The notes: a model not told the origin generated them from the letters alone. Counted from the first letter of the stretch, positions 26,647 to 36,458 are shown. The stretch is 64,000 nt of DNA from Streptomyces phaeolivaceus (GCF_009184865.1 NZ_CP045096.1:3534001-3598000), one strand, 5' to 3'. Numbers and translations are program-made.

Positions 26647-26873
26647 GCCCGCGCGCCGTGTACCGCTACGTCCCACACACCATCCGACACGACCCTGACT
26701 GCGGGGTTGTCTACGAGATCCACTGCACGGAGCCGGGCTGCGTCTCGGAGTCCGGACATCACGCCGCCCAGGAGGCAGCCCAGGATTGGGCCCTGCGCCA
26801 CACCGGACGTACCGGCCACAACCACTTCCGTCGCATCGTGACCGACCATGCCCTGACCGTCGCCGAGCAGTGA
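26643..26873 (+). CDS. Small Cys/His-containing conserved protein
   Basis: 76 residues from ATG 26643, overlapping the preceding stop by ATGA. It has RHDPDCGVVYEIHCTEPGC and HTGRTGHNHFRRI, with three cysteines and several histidines that could bind a metal. I recall similar small proteins being common in Streptomyces beside short GntR regulators (DUF7848-like), but the name is tentative. Third gene of the 25901-26873 operon. Confidence 0.65.
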   Translation: MSPRAVYRYVPHTIRHDPDCGVVYEIHCTEPGCVSESGHHAAQEAAQDWALRHTGRTGHNHFRRIVTDHALTVAEQ

Positions 26874-26917
26874 GCCACCGGCCGCTGCTCCTGTTCGGCC
26901 GACATCTCCGCCGCCCA

Positions 26918-26942
26918 CAGCAACAGCAACAGCAACAGCACC
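26918..26942. repeat. (CAGCAA)n microsatellite
   Basis: Four copies of the hexamer CAGCAA/CAACAG lie in the intergenic DNA 45 nt after the stop at 26873. No gene crosses it. It may simply be replication slippage. Confidence 0.8.
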
Positions 26943-27015
26943 GGTGACTCCTGGCAGGCCCAAGACGTGCCGTTCGCAGCCTGGTTGTCCAAGGAGGCGG
27001 CTACGCTCCCGGGCC

Positions 27016-27459
27016 ATGACGACAGCATCCGACCAGGGGGCACGATGCGACGCCTCCGTCATCGTGGCCCGGGACGCGGGTGGCGCGGTCGCCGTGCTGA
27101 CCGCCGAATTCCCCCGGCACGGCGGCGAGTACGTGTTCCTGCCCGGGGGGCGCCGGGAGCCCGGCGAGACACCGGAAGAGTGCGCGCGGCGCGAACTGCG
27201 CGAGGAAGCCGGCGTCACCGCCCAGACCTGGCGGCCCCTCGGCTCGTACGCCATCACCCTGGACTCCACCGCCGCGGTCCATCTCTTCCTGGCCGAAGGT
27301 CTCATCTGCGGCCCACAGCAACTCACGCCCAGCGAAGCGGACTTCAAGCTGGCGTGGTGGCCGATGCCGGACGCGGTCCAGGCCGCCGCCGAGGGCCGCT
27401 TCCTGCTTCAGGGAGGCCCACTGGCACTACTGCCGGCACAGCGGACCACCCTGGCCTGA
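27016..27459 (+). CDS. NUDIX hydrolase (second in window)
   Basis: 147 residues from ATG 27016; the open frame to 26944 is Arg/Pro-rich and unlikely. The Nudix box reads GGRREPGETPEECARRELRE with EAGV completing it. Residues ahead (ASVIVARDAGGAVAVLTAEF) form the usual first strands. Substrate unknown. It is single on its strand, between the small-protein operon and the converging TetR gene, and marks the right side of the accessory island. Confidence 0.86.
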   Translation: MTTASDQGARCDASVIVARDAGGAVAVLTAEFPRHGGEYVFLPGGRREPGETPEECARRELREEAGVTAQTWRPLGSYAITLDSTAAVHLFLAEGLICGPQQLTPSEADFKLAWWPMPDAVQAAAEGRFLLQGGPLALLPAQRTTLA

Positions 27460-27528
27460 CACAAGCCGATGCCTCATGCCGTCACACGATCGGCCGAGCC
27501 ACGTTCCACGGCGTGGGGCAGGGAGCGG

Positions 27529-28194
27529 TCAGCCGGCGGAGGCCGCCGCCCCGAACGCCCCCCGCGCCATCCGATGCAGCAACTCCGCCGTGGCCGCCCG
27601 CCCCGGAAGGGGCCCCGGGCGGCCCAGGTGCGGGGTGGAGTTCAGGAGGCCGAAGACCGAGTGGACGGCGGAGCGGGCGGTGGGTTCGGTGAGGCCGGGG
27701 TGGACCTCGCGGAGTACGGACACCCACAGTTCGACGTACTGGCGCTGGAGCTGGCGCACCAGCTTGCGGTCGCTGTCGCGGAGGCGGTCCAGCTCGCGGT
27801 CGTGCAGGGTGATCAGGGGACGGTCGTCGAGGGCGAAGTCGATGTGCCCCTCGATGAGCGAGTCGAGAACCGCCTCGGCATCGCGCCCGGCGGACGCCCC
27901 ACCGGCCCCATCCGAACGCTCGACCCCGCCCGCCCCACCCGGCCCCCCGGCCCCGTCCGCCTCCGCGAGCCGCCGCTTCGCGCCCGTCAGCAGTTGCTCG
28001 CTGATGCCGACCAGCAGCTCGGCGAGCATCGCTTCCTTGCCCGCGAAGTGCCGGTAGAGACCGGGGCCGCTGATCCCCACGGCGGCGCCTATCTCGTCGA
28101 CACCGACCCCGTGGAAGCCGCGCTCGGCGAAGAGCCGCGCGGCCTCCCTGAGGATCTGCTCGCGGCGGGTGGGGGCGTCGGTTCTGGTGGCCAT
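27529..28194 (-). CDS. TetR-family regulator of the leucine/isovalerate operon
   Basis: 221 residues from ATG 28194. The helix-turn-helix is ARLFAERGFHGVGVDEIGAA followed by VGISGPGLYRHFAGKE. A Gly/Ala-rich loop (residues about 80-105) interrupts the ligand domain. The gene is divergent from the acyl-CoA carboxylase operon, with two related 16-bp sites between the starts. It probably represses the operon until a branched acyl-CoA intermediate is present (inference from the family and layout). Confidence 0.86.
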   Translation of the reverse strand: MATRTDAPTRREQILREAARLFAERGFHGVGVDEIGAAVGISGPGLYRHFAGKEAMLAELLVGISEQLLTGAKRRLAEADGAGGPGGAGGVERSDGAGGASAGRDAEAVLDSLIEGHIDFALDDRPLITLHDRELDRLRDSDRKLVRQLQRQYVELWVSVLREVHPGLTEPTARSAVHSVFGLLNSTPHLGRPGPLPGRAATAELLHRMARGAFGAAASAG

Positions 28195-28216
28195 GCGAGC
28201 AATTCTAGACAGGGAG

Positions 28217-28261
28217 GTTAGCGGTCGTTAACCTGAAGGAAATGCGTTAACGCTCATTAAC
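28217..28261. promoter_or_regulatory. Pair of 16-bp TetR operators
   Basis: GTTAGCGGTCGTTAAC (28217-28232) and GTTAACGCTCATTAAC (28246-28261) agree at 13 of 16 positions and are spaced 29 bp centre to centre, close to three helical turns. Both are near-palindromic. They occupy the short divergent promoter between the TetR gene and the carboxylase operon, and the second ends 19 nt before the carboxylase ATG. Confidence 0.7.
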
Positions 28262-28280
28262 AAGGTGAGGGGTTCGCAGG

Positions 28281-29897
28281 ATGCACGAGGCACCGGAGCT
28301 TCAGAGCCCGGCCGATCCCGCGTCGGAAGCCTGGCGGGCCAACGAGGAGGCCCATCGCGCGCTGGCCGACGAGCTGCGGGCCAAGCTGGCCGCGGCCCGG
28401 CTCGGCGGCGGTGAGAAGGCGCGCGCCCGGCACACCGCGCGCGGCAAGCTGCTGCCGAGGGACAGGGTCGACACCCTCCTCGACCCCGGGTCCCCCTTCC
28501 TGGAGCTGGCGCCGCTGGCCGCCGACGGGCTGTACGACGGGCAGGCACCGGCCGCCGGTGTGATCGCCGGGATCGGGCGGGTCGCCGGGCGCGAGTGCGT
28601 GGTCGTCGCCAACGACGCCACCGTCAAGGGCGGCACGTACTACCCGATGACGGTGAAGAAGCATCTGCGGGCGCAGGAGGTGGCCCTCGACAACCGCCTC
28701 CCCTGCCTCTACCTCGTCGACTCCGGCGGCGCCTTCCTGCCCATGCAGGACGAGGTGTTCCCCGACCGCGAGCACTTCGGCCGCATCTTCTACAACCAGG
28801 CCCGGATGTCGGGGGCCGGTATTCCGCAGATCGCCGCCGTGCTCGGGTCGTGCACGGCCGGGGGCGCGTACGTCCCCGCCATGAGCGACGAGGCCGTCAT
28901 CGTCCGGGGCCAGGGGACGATCTTCCTCGGCGGCCCGCCGCTCGTGAAGGCCGCCACCGGTGAGGTCGTCACCGCCGAGGAGCTGGGCGGCGGCGAGGTC
29001 CACTCCCGGATCTCCGGTGTCACCGACCACCTCGCGGAGAGCGACGCGCACGCGCTGCGGATCGTGCGGACCATCGTCTCCACCCTGCCCGCCCGGGGTC
29101 CGCTGCCCTGGTCGGTCGAGCCGGTCGTCGAGCCCAAGGTGGACCCGTACACGCTGTACGGCGCCGTGCCGGTGGACTCCCGTACGCCGTACGACGTCCG
29201 CGAGGTCATCGCGCGCGTGGTCGACGGTTCGCGGTTCGCCGAGTTCAAGGCGGAGTTCGGGCAGACCCTGGTCACCGGCTTCGCCCGGATCCACGGGCAC
29301 CCGGTCGGGATCGTCGCCAACAACGGCATCCTGTTCTCCGAATCGGCCCAGAAGGGCGCCCATTTCATCGAGCTGTGCGACCAGCGCGGCATCCCGCTGG
29401 TCTTCCTGCAGAACATCTCCGGCTTCATGGTCGGCCGGGACTACGAGGCGGGCGGCATCGCCAAGCACGGCGCCAAGATGGTGACGGCCGTGGCCTGCAC
29501 CCGCGTCCCCAAGCTGACGGTCGTGGTCGGCGGCTCGTACGGCGCGGGCAACTACTCGATGTGCGGCCGGGCGTACTCCCCGCGCTTCCTGTGGATGTGG
29601 CCCAACGCCAAGATCTCGGTGATGGGCGGCGAGCAGGCCGCGTCCGTCCTCGCGACCGTGAAAAGGGACCAGTTGGAGGCGCGCGGCGAGGACTGGCCGA
29701 CGGCGGACGAGGAGTCCTTCAAGGACCCGATCCGCGCGCAGTACGAGCGCCAGGGCAGCGCCTACTACGCGACCGCCCGGCTCTGGGACGACGGGGTCAT
29801 CGACCCCCTCGACACCCGCCAGGTCCTGGGCCTCGCCCTGACCGCCTGCGCCAACGCGCCGCTGGGTGAACCCCAGTTCGGCGTCTTCCGGATGTGA
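28281..29897 (+). CDS. accD1: Methylcrotonyl-type acyl-CoA carboxylase, carboxyltransferase (beta) subunit
   Basis: 538 residues, the length of methylcrotonyl-CoA carboxylase beta subunits. It carries the two crotonase-like halves: [20 protein letters not shown] in the N-half (LIDSGGAFL is typical of methylcrotonyl enzymes) and [20 protein letters not shown] in the C-half, with [16 protein letters not shown]. It transfers CO2 from carboxybiotin to 3-methylcrotonyl-CoA. It is the first gene of an operon with the biotin carboxylase, HMG-CoA lyase and acyl-CoA dehydrogenase, which fits leucine breakdown. Under the divergent TetR repressor. Confidence 0.9.
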   Translation: MHEAPELQSPADPASEAWRANEEAHRALADELRAKLAAARLGGGEKARARHTARGKLLPRDRVDTLLDPGSPFLELAPLAADGLYDGQAPAAGVIAGIGRVAGRECVVVANDATVKGGTYYPMTVKKHLRAQEVALDNRLPCLYLVDSGGAFLPMQDEVFPDREHFGRIFYNQARMSGAGIPQIAAVLGSCTAGGAYVPAMSDEAVIVRGQGTIFLGGPPLVKAATGEVVTAEELGGGEVHSRISGVTDHLAESDAHALRIVRTIVSTLPARGPLPWSVEPVVEPKVDPYTLYGAVPVDSRTPYDVREVIARVVDGSRFAEFKAEFGQTLVTGFARIHGHPVGIVANNGILFSESAQKGAHFIELCDQRGIPLVFLQNISGFMVGRDYEAGGIAKHGAKMVTAVACTRVPKLTVVVGGSYGAGNYSMCGRAYSPRFLWMWPNAKISVMGGEQAASVLATVKRDQLEARGEDWPTADEESFKDPIRAQYERQGSAYYATARLWDDGVIDPLDTRQVLGLALTACANAPLGEPQFGVFRM

Positions 29898-29911
29898 GGG
29901 GACGGACGACG

Positions 29912-31900
29912 ATGTTCGAGACAGTACTTGTGGCGAACCGCGGTGAGATCGCCGTCCGCGTCATCCGCACCCTCCGCGCGCTCGGCGTCCGCTCCGTCGC
30001 CGTCTTCTCCGACGCGGACGCCGACGCCCGGCACGTCCGGGAGGCCGACACGGCGGTACGGATCGGCCCGGCGCCGGCGGCGGAGAGCTATCTGTCGGTG
30101 GAGCGGCTGCTGGAGGCGGCGGCCCGCACCGGCGCCCAGGCCGTGCACCCGGGGTACGGCTTCCTCGCGGAGAACGCCTCCTTCGCGCGGGCGTGCGCCG
30201 ACGCGGGCCTGGTCTTCATCGGCCCGCCCGCCGACGCGATCTCCTTGATGGGCGACAAGATCCGCGCCAAGGAGACGGTACGGGCGGCCGGTGTGCCGGT
30301 GGTGCCGGGTTCGACTGGCAGCGGGCTGAGCGACGACCGACTCGCCGACGCCGCCCGCGAGATCGGCATGCCGGTGCTGCTGAAGCCCAGCGCGGGCGGC
30401 GGCGGCAAGGGCATGCGGCTGGTGCGGGACGCGGCCGTGCTGGCCGACGAGATCGCCGCCGCCCGGCGCGAGGCCCGCGCCTCCTTCGGCGACGACACCC
30501 TCCTCGTGGAGCGGTGGATCGACCGGCCCCGGCACATCGAGATCCAGGTCCTGGCGGACAACCACGGGAACGTGATCCACCTCGGCGAGCGCGAGTGCTC
30601 CCTCCAGCGCCGCCACCAGAAGGTCATCGAGGAGGCGCCCAGCGTGCTGCTCGACGAGCGGACCCGGGCGGCGATGGGCGAGGCGGCCGTCCAGGCGGCC
30701 CGCTCCTGCGGCTACTCCGGCGCGGGCACGGTCGAGTTCATCGTCCCCGGCGGCACTGCGCCTGTCGGGGAGACACCCCCCGAACCCCCCGTGTCCGCGT
30801 ACTACTTCATGGAGATGAACACCCGCCTCCAGGTCGAGCACCCGGTGACCGAGCTGGTCACGGGCGTGGACCTGGTGGAGTGGCAGCTCCGGGTCGCGGC
30901 GGGCGAGCGGCTGGGCCTCGGCCAGGAGGACGTGACGCTGACGGGGCACGCGGTGGAGGCCCGTATCTGCGCCGAGGACCCCGCGCGCGGGTTCCTCCCG
31001 TCGGGCGGCACGGTGCTCAGACTGCGCGAACCCCACGGCGACGGCGTCCGCACGGACTCCGGCCTCACCGAGGGCACGGAGGTCGGCTCGCTCTACGACC
31101 CGATGCTCTCCAAGGTCATCGCGTACGGCCCCGACCGCCCCACCGCCCTGCGCCGCCTCCGCGCGGCCCTCGCGGACACGGTCACCCTCGGCGTCCAGAC
31201 GAACGCCGGCTTCCTGCGACGGCTGCTGGCCCACCCGGCGGTGGTGGCGGGCGACCTGGACACGGGGCTGGTGGAGCGCGAGGTGGACGGGCTGGTCCCG
31301 TCCGAGGCCCCGGAGGCGGTGTACGAGGCGGCGGCGGCCGTACGACTCCACGAGCTGACGCCTCGTGGGAACGGCTGGACCGACCCCTTCTCCGTACCGA
31401 ACGGCTGGCGCCTGGGCGGTGCACCGGCCCCCTTGTCCTTCGACCTGCGTACGACGGGACGCGAACCCGTCACTCACCGCCCGCGCGGCACGCACACCGT
31501 CACCGCCGACCAGGTGTCCGTGGCCCTGGACGGCGTCCGCCACACCTTCCACCGCGCCGGCACCTGGCTGGGCCGGGACGGCGACGTGTGGAACCTCCTG
31601 GACCACGACCCCGTCGCCGCCGCGCTCACCGGTGCCGCGCGGGCGGGCGCGGACTCGCTGACCGCGCCGATGCCCGGCACGGTCACCGTGGTGAAGGTGG
31701 CCGTGGGGGACGAGGTGGCCGCCGGGCAGAGCCTGCTGGTGGTGGAGGCGATGAAGATGGAGCACGTCGTCGCCGCGCCGCACGCCGGGACGGTCACCGA
31801 ACTGGACGTCACGCCGGGCACGACGGTCGCCATGGACCAGGTGCTGGCGGTGGTCGCGCCCCACACGGAGGCCGCGCCCCACGAGGAGGTGGCGCGATGA
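29912..31900 (+). CDS. Acyl-CoA carboxylase biotin carboxylase/BCCP (alpha) subunit
   Basis: 662 residues from ATG 29912. Residues about 1-450 are biotin carboxylase: [18 protein letters not shown], the ATP loop [12 protein letters not shown], and [17 protein letters not shown] middle linker domain follows. The C-terminal biotinyl domain ends with [11 protein letters not shown], where Lys is the biotin site. Together with the beta subunit it forms the carboxylase. The start is 14 nt after the beta stop. Its stop overlaps the lyase ATG (ATGA). Confidence 0.93.
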   Translation: MFETVLVANRGEIAVRVIRTLRALGVRSVAVFSDADADARHVREADTAVRIGPAPAAESYLSVERLLEAAARTGAQAVHPGYGFLAENASFARACADAGLVFIGPPADAISLMGDKIRAKETVRAAGVPVVPGSTGSGLSDDRLADAAREIGMPVLLKPSAGGGGKGMRLVRDAAVLADEIAAARREARASFGDDTLLVERWIDRPRHIEIQVLADNHGNVIHLGERECSLQRRHQKVIEEAPSVLLDERTRAAMGEAAVQAARSCGYSGAGTVEFIVPGGTAPVGETPPEPPVSAYYFMEMNTRLQVEHPVTELVTGVDLVEWQLRVAAGERLGLGQEDVTLTGHAVEARICAEDPARGFLPSGGTVLRLREPHGDGVRTDSGLTEGTEVGSLYDPMLSKVIAYGPDRPTALRRLRAALADTVTLGVQTNAGFLRRLLAHPAVVAGDLDTGLVEREVDGLVPSEAPEAVYEAAAAVRLHELTPRGNGWTDPFSVPNGWRLGGAPAPLSFDLRTTGREPVTHRPRGTHTVTADQVSVALDGVRHTFHRAGTWLGRDGDVWNLLDHDPVAAALTGAARAGADSLTAPMPGTVTVVKVAVGDEVAAGQSLLVVEAMKMEHVVAAPHAGTVTELDVTPGTTVAMDQVLAVVAPHTEAAPHEEVAR

Positions 31901-32832
31901 CCCTGCCCATGACGTTCCCCGAACCCGGTCTGCCGGCCCGGGTCCGTATCCACGAGGTCGGGGCCCGGGACGGCCTGCAGAACGAGAAGGCGACCGTCCC
32001 GACGGAAGTGAAGGCGGAGTTCGTCCACCGCCTGGCCGACGCGGGCCTCACCACCATCGAGGCCACCAGCTTCGTCCACCCCAAGTGGGTCCCCCAACTC
32101 GCGGACGCGGAAGCCCTGTTCCCGCGCGTCGCCGAACTGCGGTCGGCCGGCTCACCGGTGGCCCTCCCCGTCCTCGTCCCCAACGAACGCGGCCTCGACC
32201 GCGCCCTCGCGCTCGGCGCCCGCCGCGTCGCCGTCTTCGCCAGCGCCACCGAGTCCTTCGCCAAGGCCAACCTCAACCGCACGGTCGACGAGGCACTGGC
32301 GATGTTCGACCCGGTCGTCGGCCGGGCGAAGGCGGAGGGCGTGCACGTCCGCGGCTATCTGTCGATGTGCTTCGGCGACCCCTGGGAGGGCCCGGTCCCG
32401 ATCCCCCAGGTCACCAAGGTCTGCCGCGCGCTGCTCGACATGGGCTGCGACGAACTCAGCCTCGGCGACACGATCGGGGTGGCGACCCCGGGCCATGTGG
32501 GGGCGCTGCTGACCGCGCTGGACGCCCCCGTGGAGAAGCTCGGCGTGCACTTCCACGACACCTACGGCCAGGCCCTCGCCAACACCCTCGCGGCGCTGCG
32601 GCACGGCGTCACCACGGTCGACGCGTCCGCCGGCGGCCTCGGCGGCTGCCCGTACGCGAAGTCCGCCACCGGAAACCTCGCCACCGAAGACCTCGTGTGG
32701 ATGCTGCGCGGACTCGGCATCGACACGGGCGTCGACCTCGGCCGCCTCGTCGCCACCAGCGCGTGGATGGCCGCGCATCTGGGCCGACCCAGCCCGTCCC
32801 GCACCGTACGAGCCCTCTCCCACCAGGAGTGA
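31897..32832 (+). CDS. hmgL: Hydroxymethylglutaryl-CoA lyase
   Basis: 311 residues. It has the TIM-barrel DRE signature [11 protein letters not shown], the metal site HFHDTYGQ, and the cysteine loop [15 protein letters not shown] that is diagnostic for HMG-CoA lyases. It splits HMG-CoA to acetoacetate and acetyl-CoA, the last step of leucine catabolism. No enoyl-CoA hydratase (methylglutaconyl-CoA hydratase) gene is present in the operon, so that step must be supplied from elsewhere. Overlaps the upstream gene by ATGA. Confidence 0.93.
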   Translation: MTLPMTFPEPGLPARVRIHEVGARDGLQNEKATVPTEVKAEFVHRLADAGLTTIEATSFVHPKWVPQLADAEALFPRVAELRSAGSPVALPVLVPNERGLDRALALGARRVAVFASATESFAKANLNRTVDEALAMFDPVVGRAKAEGVHVRGYLSMCFGDPWEGPVPIPQVTKVCRALLDMGCDELSLGDTIGVATPGHVGALLTALDAPVEKLGVHFHDTYGQALANTLAALRHGVTTVDASAGGLGGCPYAKSATGNLATEDLVWMLRGLGIDTGVDLGRLVATSAWMAAHLGRPSPSRTVRALSHQE

Positions 32833-32834
32833 CC

Positions 32835-33995
32835 ATGGACCACCGACTCTCTCCCGAGCTGGAAGAACTCCGCCGCACGGTCGAGGAGTTCGCGCACGAC
32901 GTCGTCGCACCGAAGATCGGCGACTTCTACGAGCGGCACGAGTTCCCGTACGAGATCGTGCGCGAGATGGGCCGCATGGGGCTGTTCGGGCTGCCGTTCC
33001 CCGAGGAGCACGGCGGCATGGGCGGCGACTATCTGGCGCTGGGCATCGCGCTGGAGGAGCTGGCCCGGGTCGACTCGTCCGTGGCGATCACCCTGGAGGC
33101 CGGGGTCTCGCTCGGCGCGATGCCGATCCATCTCTTCGGCACCCCGGCCCAGAAGGCCGAGTGGCTGCCGCGGCTCTGCTCCGGCGAGGCGCTGGGCGCG
33201 TTCGGTCTGACCGAGCCCGACGGCGGCTCGGACGCGGGCGCGACCCGTACGACGGCCCGGCTGGACGAGTCGAGAGACGAGTGGGTCATCAACGGCAGCA
33301 AGTGCTTCATCACCAACTCGGGCACGGACATCACGGCCCTGGTGACGGTCACCGCGGTCACCGGCCGCACCCCGGACGGCAAGCCCCTGATCTCCTCGAT
33401 CATCGTCCCGTCCGGCACCCCGGGCTTCACGGTCGCCGCCCCCTACTCCAAGGTCGGCTGGAACGCCTCCGACACCCGGGAGCTGTCCTTCGCGGACGTC
33501 CGGGTCCCGGCGGAGAACCTCCTCGGTGAACTCGGGCGCGGCTACGCCCAGTTCCTGCGCATCCTCGACGAGGGCCGGATCGCGATCTCGGCGCTGGCCA
33601 CGGGTCTCGCCCAGGGCTGTGTGGACGAGTCGCTGAGGTACGCGAAGGAGCGGCACGCCTTCGGCCGGCCGATCGGCGCCAACCAGGCCATCCAGTTCAA
33701 GCTGGCCGACATGGAGATGAAGGCCCACACGGCCCGCCTCGCCTGGCGCGACGCCGCCTCCCGTCTGGTCTCCGGGGAACCCTTCAAGAAGGAGGCGGCC
33801 CTGGCGAAGCTCTACTCCTCCACCATCGCCGTCGACAACGCCCGCGACGCCACCCAGATCCACGGCGGCTACGGCTTCATGAACGAGTACCCGGTGGCCC
33901 GTATGTGGCGCGATTCCAAGATCCTGGAGATCGGCGAGGGCACCAGCGAGGTGCAACGGATGCTGATCGCACGGGAGTTGGGGCTCGTCGGCTGA
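32835..33995 (+). CDS. acdH: Acyl-CoA dehydrogenase of the leucine/branched-chain operon
   Basis: 386 residues from ATG 32835 with AGGAGT upstream. Motifs: FGLTEPDGGSDAGATRTTAR (FAD/substrate), SKCFITNSGTD, and QIHGGYGFMNEYPVARMWRD, followed by EIGEGTSEVQR. The Glu of GEGTSE is in the short-chain enzyme catalytic position, and ILDEGR near residue 240 keeps another acidic residue at the isovaleryl-type site. Operon membership suggests isovaleryl- or other branched acyl-CoA as substrate. It is followed by a terminator. Confidence 0.88.
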   Translation: MDHRLSPELEELRRTVEEFAHDVVAPKIGDFYERHEFPYEIVREMGRMGLFGLPFPEEHGGMGGDYLALGIALEELARVDSSVAITLEAGVSLGAMPIHLFGTPAQKAEWLPRLCSGEALGAFGLTEPDGGSDAGATRTTARLDESRDEWVINGSKCFITNSGTDITALVTVTAVTGRTPDGKPLISSIIVPSGTPGFTVAAPYSKVGWNASDTRELSFADVRVPAENLLGELGRGYAQFLRILDEGRIAISALATGLAQGCVDESLRYAKERHAFGRPIGANQAIQFKLADMEMKAHTARLAWRDAASRLVSGEPFKKEAALAKLYSSTIAVDNARDATQIHGGYGFMNEYPVARMWRDSKILEIGEGTSEVQRMLIARELGLVG

Positions 33996-34060
33996 CCGAC
34001 AGGATATGTTCGAAAGAACGGCCGGAATCAGCCAGGACGGCACGGCTCCGGCACCCTCTC

Positions 34061-34087
34061 ACCCGGCTCGCCACCCGCGAGCCGGGT
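34061..34087 (+). terminator. Rho-independent-like terminator after the leucine operon
   Basis: An 11-bp perfect stem, ACCCGGCTCGC with GCGAGCCGGGT, closes a 5-nt loop and is followed by T-rich TCCTTTTCGCCCCTTTT. It lies 66 nt after the acyl-CoA dehydrogenase stop. Confidence 0.8.
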
Positions 34088-34279
34088 TCCTTTTCGCCCC
34101 TTTTACGGAGCCACTTCAACCTGCCCACGTTCCCTGCACATCAGGGTCACACCCCGCAGGTTTACGCTTCAACTCACCCCAGCAAACCTCACGAACCTTC
34201 GATTCACAGGGAATTTAAAGACTGGGGCAGGATCGGACCTGGGCATTCCACTACCCGGAACCACCCTCTGGACATGCGG

Positions 34280-34298
34280 TGAGGTTAGGCTAACCTAC
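34280..34298 (+). promoter_or_regulatory. Iron box (DmdR-type) upstream of desE
   Basis: TGAGGTTAGGCTAACCTAC matches 16 of 19 positions of the Streptomyces iron box TTAGGTTAGGCTCACCTAA. It lies 53 nt before the desE start. DtxR-like iron repressors bind this element, so desE and probably desF are expressed on iron limitation. Confidence 0.85.
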
Positions 34299-34351
34299 CT
34301 TCGAACTCACCCTTGGGTGGAACTCCTCCCCGTTCGAAAGTAGCCATACAC

Positions 34352-35404
34352 ATGTCCAACGCCAGAGCCGCTCACCTCACCCGCCGCGGCATCCTCGCCG
34401 CCGGTGGCGCACTCGGTCTCGGTGCCGTGCTCGCCGCCTGTGGAGACGAGGACTCGACGGGCGGCAGCGCTGGCTCCGACAAGGAGACGGCTGCCGCCAA
34501 GTCCGGCCCCTGGTCGTTCAAGGACGACCGCGGCGTGACCGCCAAGACCGACGAGGTCCCGGCGAACATCGTCGCCTTCGTGGGTGTCGCCGCCGCGCTC
34601 TTCGACTACGGCATCGATGTCAAGGGCGTCTTCGGCCCGACCAGGACTACGGACGGCAAGGCCGATGTCCAGGCCGGCGACCTCGACATCAGCAAGGTCA
34701 CCATCCTCGGCAACGTCTGGGACGAGTTCAGCGTCGAGAAGTACGCCGCCCTCGCCCCCGACGTCCTCATCACCACCCTGTTCGACGACGCCGGCACCCT
34801 CTGGTACGTGCCCGAGACCTCCAAGGACAAGATCGCCAAGCTCGCCCCGAGCGTCGGTATCTCCGTGTACGACCGTCAGATGACCGAGCCGCTGCAGCGC
34901 ATGCTGGAGCTGGCCAAGTCGCTGGGCGCGGACACGGGGTCCGAGAAGACCACCGCGGCGAAGAAGCGGTTCGAGGACGCGGCGGCCCGGCTGCGCGCGG
35001 CGACCAAGGCCAAGCCCGACATCAAGGTGCTCGCGGGCTCCGCCAGCCAGGACATCTTCTACGTCTCCGGTTCGAACCTCTCCATCGACCTGGAGTACTA
35101 CAAGGCCCTCGGCGTGAACTTCGTCGAGCCGAGCGCGGCGGCGCTGAAGGCCGGCGGGGGTTGGTTCGAGAACCTCAGCTGGGAGAACGTCGACAAGTAC
35201 GACGCGGACGTCATCCTCATGGACAACCGCACGTCGGCGATCCAGCCGGACGCGATCGAAGAGGCGACGTGGAAGAAGCTGCCGGCCGTGAAGGCCGGGC
35301 AGGTCATCGGGCGCAACCCCGAGCCGATCCTCTCCTACGACAAGTGCGCGCCGCTTCTTGAGGAGCTGGCCGAGGCGATCGAGAACGCGAAGAAGGTCAG
35401 TTAG
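34352..35404 (+). CDS. desE: Ferrioxamine-binding lipoprotein of an ABC importer
   Basis: 350 residues from ATG 34352. The N-terminus HLTRRGILAAGGALGLGAVL then AAC has twin arginines and a lipobox with Cys30, so it is probably exported and lipid-anchored. The rest is a class III Fe-siderophore binding protein (EVPANIVAFVGVAAALFDYG, ALAPDVLIT). It captures ferric hydroxamates for import; permease genes are not adjacent. It precedes desF and the desABCD operon, the order known in Streptomyces, and has an iron box in its promoter. Confidence 0.93.
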   Translation: MSNARAAHLTRRGILAAGGALGLGAVLAACGDEDSTGGSAGSDKETAAAKSGPWSFKDDRGVTAKTDEVPANIVAFVGVAAALFDYGIDVKGVFGPTRTTDGKADVQAGDLDISKVTILGNVWDEFSVEKYAALAPDVLITTLFDDAGTLWYVPETSKDKIAKLAPSVGISVYDRQMTEPLQRMLELAKSLGADTGSEKTTAAKKRFEDAAARLRAATKAKPDIKVLAGSASQDIFYVSGSNLSIDLEYYKALGVNFVEPSAAALKAGGGWFENLSWENVDKYDADVILMDNRTSAIQPDAIEEATWKKLPAVKAGQVIGRNPEPILSYDKCAPLLEELAEAIENAKKVS

Positions 35405-35429
35405 GGCCGAGGCCGTGGGTGAGCTGCGG

Positions 35430-35500
35430 GTGCGTCGTGGTTGCTCGCGCAGTTCCCCCCCCACCGGACCCGCACCCGCACACGAACCCGCACACGCTCC
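35430..35500. repeat. Decayed copy of the Streptomyces GCGCAGTTCCCC repeat
   Basis: GCGGGTGCGTCGTGGTTGC, then TCGCGCAGTTCCCC, then CACCGGACCCGCACCCGCAC are the same parts, in the same order, as the repeats at 41694-41790 and 16977-17040, but the hairpin half is lost. Confidence 0.6.
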
Positions 35501-35522
35501 CGCCCCCTATCCAGGAGCCCCC

Positions 35523-36380
35523 ATGACGACGGCCGTAGCCGCCCCCTTCCGTTTCTTCTCTCCTCAGGTCGTACGGACGGAGCGGCTCGGGCCGTCTCTC
35601 GTGCGTGTCTCGTTCGCGGGGGACGACCTGCGGTTCTTCCACTCCGACGGCAGGGACCAGTCGCTGTCGTTGTTCCTGCCGCACCCCGGGCAGGAAGTCC
35701 CGGCCGTGCCCTACGAGTTGGGGGACAGCTGGTGGCAGGCGTGGCGCGAACTGCCGGACGACGTACGGGCGGTGATGCGCTCGTACACCCTGCGGGGACT
35801 GCGGGCCGACGCGCACGGCGAGACCGTCGGGATCGACATCGACTTCGTGCTGCACGGGGTCGAGCCGGGGGCCGTCGTGCCCGCCGGGCCCGCCTCCCGG
35901 TGGGCGTCGACGGCGAAGACCGGGGACCGGGTCGTGCTGCTCGGGCCCGCGATCGCCGACAACCGCGCGATCCGTTTCCGTCCGCCGGCCGACACCGATC
36001 TGGTGCTGATCTGGGGTGACGACACCGCGCTGCCCGCCGCCTCCGCGATCCTGGAGTCGCTGCCGGCCGGCACCCCGGCCCGCGTCTGGCTGGAGGTCCA
36101 CCACCCGGGGGACATCCAGGACCTGGCCACCGAGGCCGACGCCGAGATCACCTGGCTGGTGCGGGCCGAGGGGGCGCCCACCGCCCTCGACACCGTCCGC
36201 GCCGCCCGACTGCCCTCCAGTGAGCTGCCGTACGCCTGGATCGCCGGTGAGTCCGGCCGGGTGAAGGAGCTGCGCCGTCATCTCGTGCGGGAGCGCGGGA
36301 TCGACAAGCGGCGCGTCACCTTCGTCGGGTACTGGCGTGAGGGCCTGACGGAGGAGCAGCTGCGGGAGCGCGGCGAGTAG
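35523..36380 (+). CDS. desF: Siderophore-interacting flavoprotein reductase
   Basis: 285 residues. It has the FAD-binding SIP domain: VRVSFAGDDLRFF, MRSYTLRGLRADA (RxYTxR flavin motif), then ASTAKTGDRVVLLGP. The C-terminal SIP reductase domain includes DDTALPAASAILESLPAG and AGESGRVKELRRHL, and GYWREG near the end. These proteins reduce ferric siderophores in the cytoplasm to release iron. It is 118 nt after desE and likely co-transcribed. The gap holds a decayed Streptomyces repeat rather than a promoter. Confidence 0.92.
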   Translation: MTTAVAAPFRFFSPQVVRTERLGPSLVRVSFAGDDLRFFHSDGRDQSLSLFLPHPGQEVPAVPYELGDSWWQAWRELPDDVRAVMRSYTLRGLRADAHGETVGIDIDFVLHGVEPGAVVPAGPASRWASTAKTGDRVVLLGPAIADNRAIRFRPPADTDLVLIWGDDTALPAASAILESLPAGTPARVWLEVHHPGDIQDLATEADAEITWLVRAEGAPTALDTVRAARLPSSELPYAWIAGESGRVKELRRHLVRERGIDKRRVTFVGYWREGLTEEQLRERGE

Positions 36381-36439
36381 AACCCCCGGTTGCCGAAGTG
36401 ACCACAGTCACGGCCGCGCCCGGCTTCCCCTCAAGTTAG

Positions 36440-36458
36440 TTAGGTTAGGCTTACCTAA
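36440..36458 (+). promoter_or_regulatory. Iron box upstream of desABCD
   Basis: TTAGGTTAGGCTTACCTAA differs at one position from the Streptomyces iron box consensus. It is 73 nt before the desA start. This is the expected control point for desferrioxamine synthesis. Confidence 0.92.

Larger units (their letters stand above)
33996..34351. other. Intergenic region between leucine operon and desE
   Basis: No gene. It holds the operon terminator at 34061-34087 and the desE iron box at 34280-34298. Nothing else is clear, though a short AT-richer stretch around 34130-34230 is unusual for this DNA. Confidence 0.7.

Noticed and set aside
26918..26942. Short direct repeats considered as a CRISPR array
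   Set aside because: The units are a contiguous hexamer microsatellite without spacers.
29765..31882. 705-residue minus-strand frame
   Set aside because: Shadow of the biotin carboxylase subunit, low-complexity Gly/Arg/Val composition.
30193..33995. Arg/Pro-rich plus-strand frames that run on into the HMG-CoA lyase and dehydrogenase frames
   Set aside because: Only the C-terminal parts are real genes; the upstream extensions are out-of-frame readings of the previous gene, and the ribosome binding sites fix later starts.
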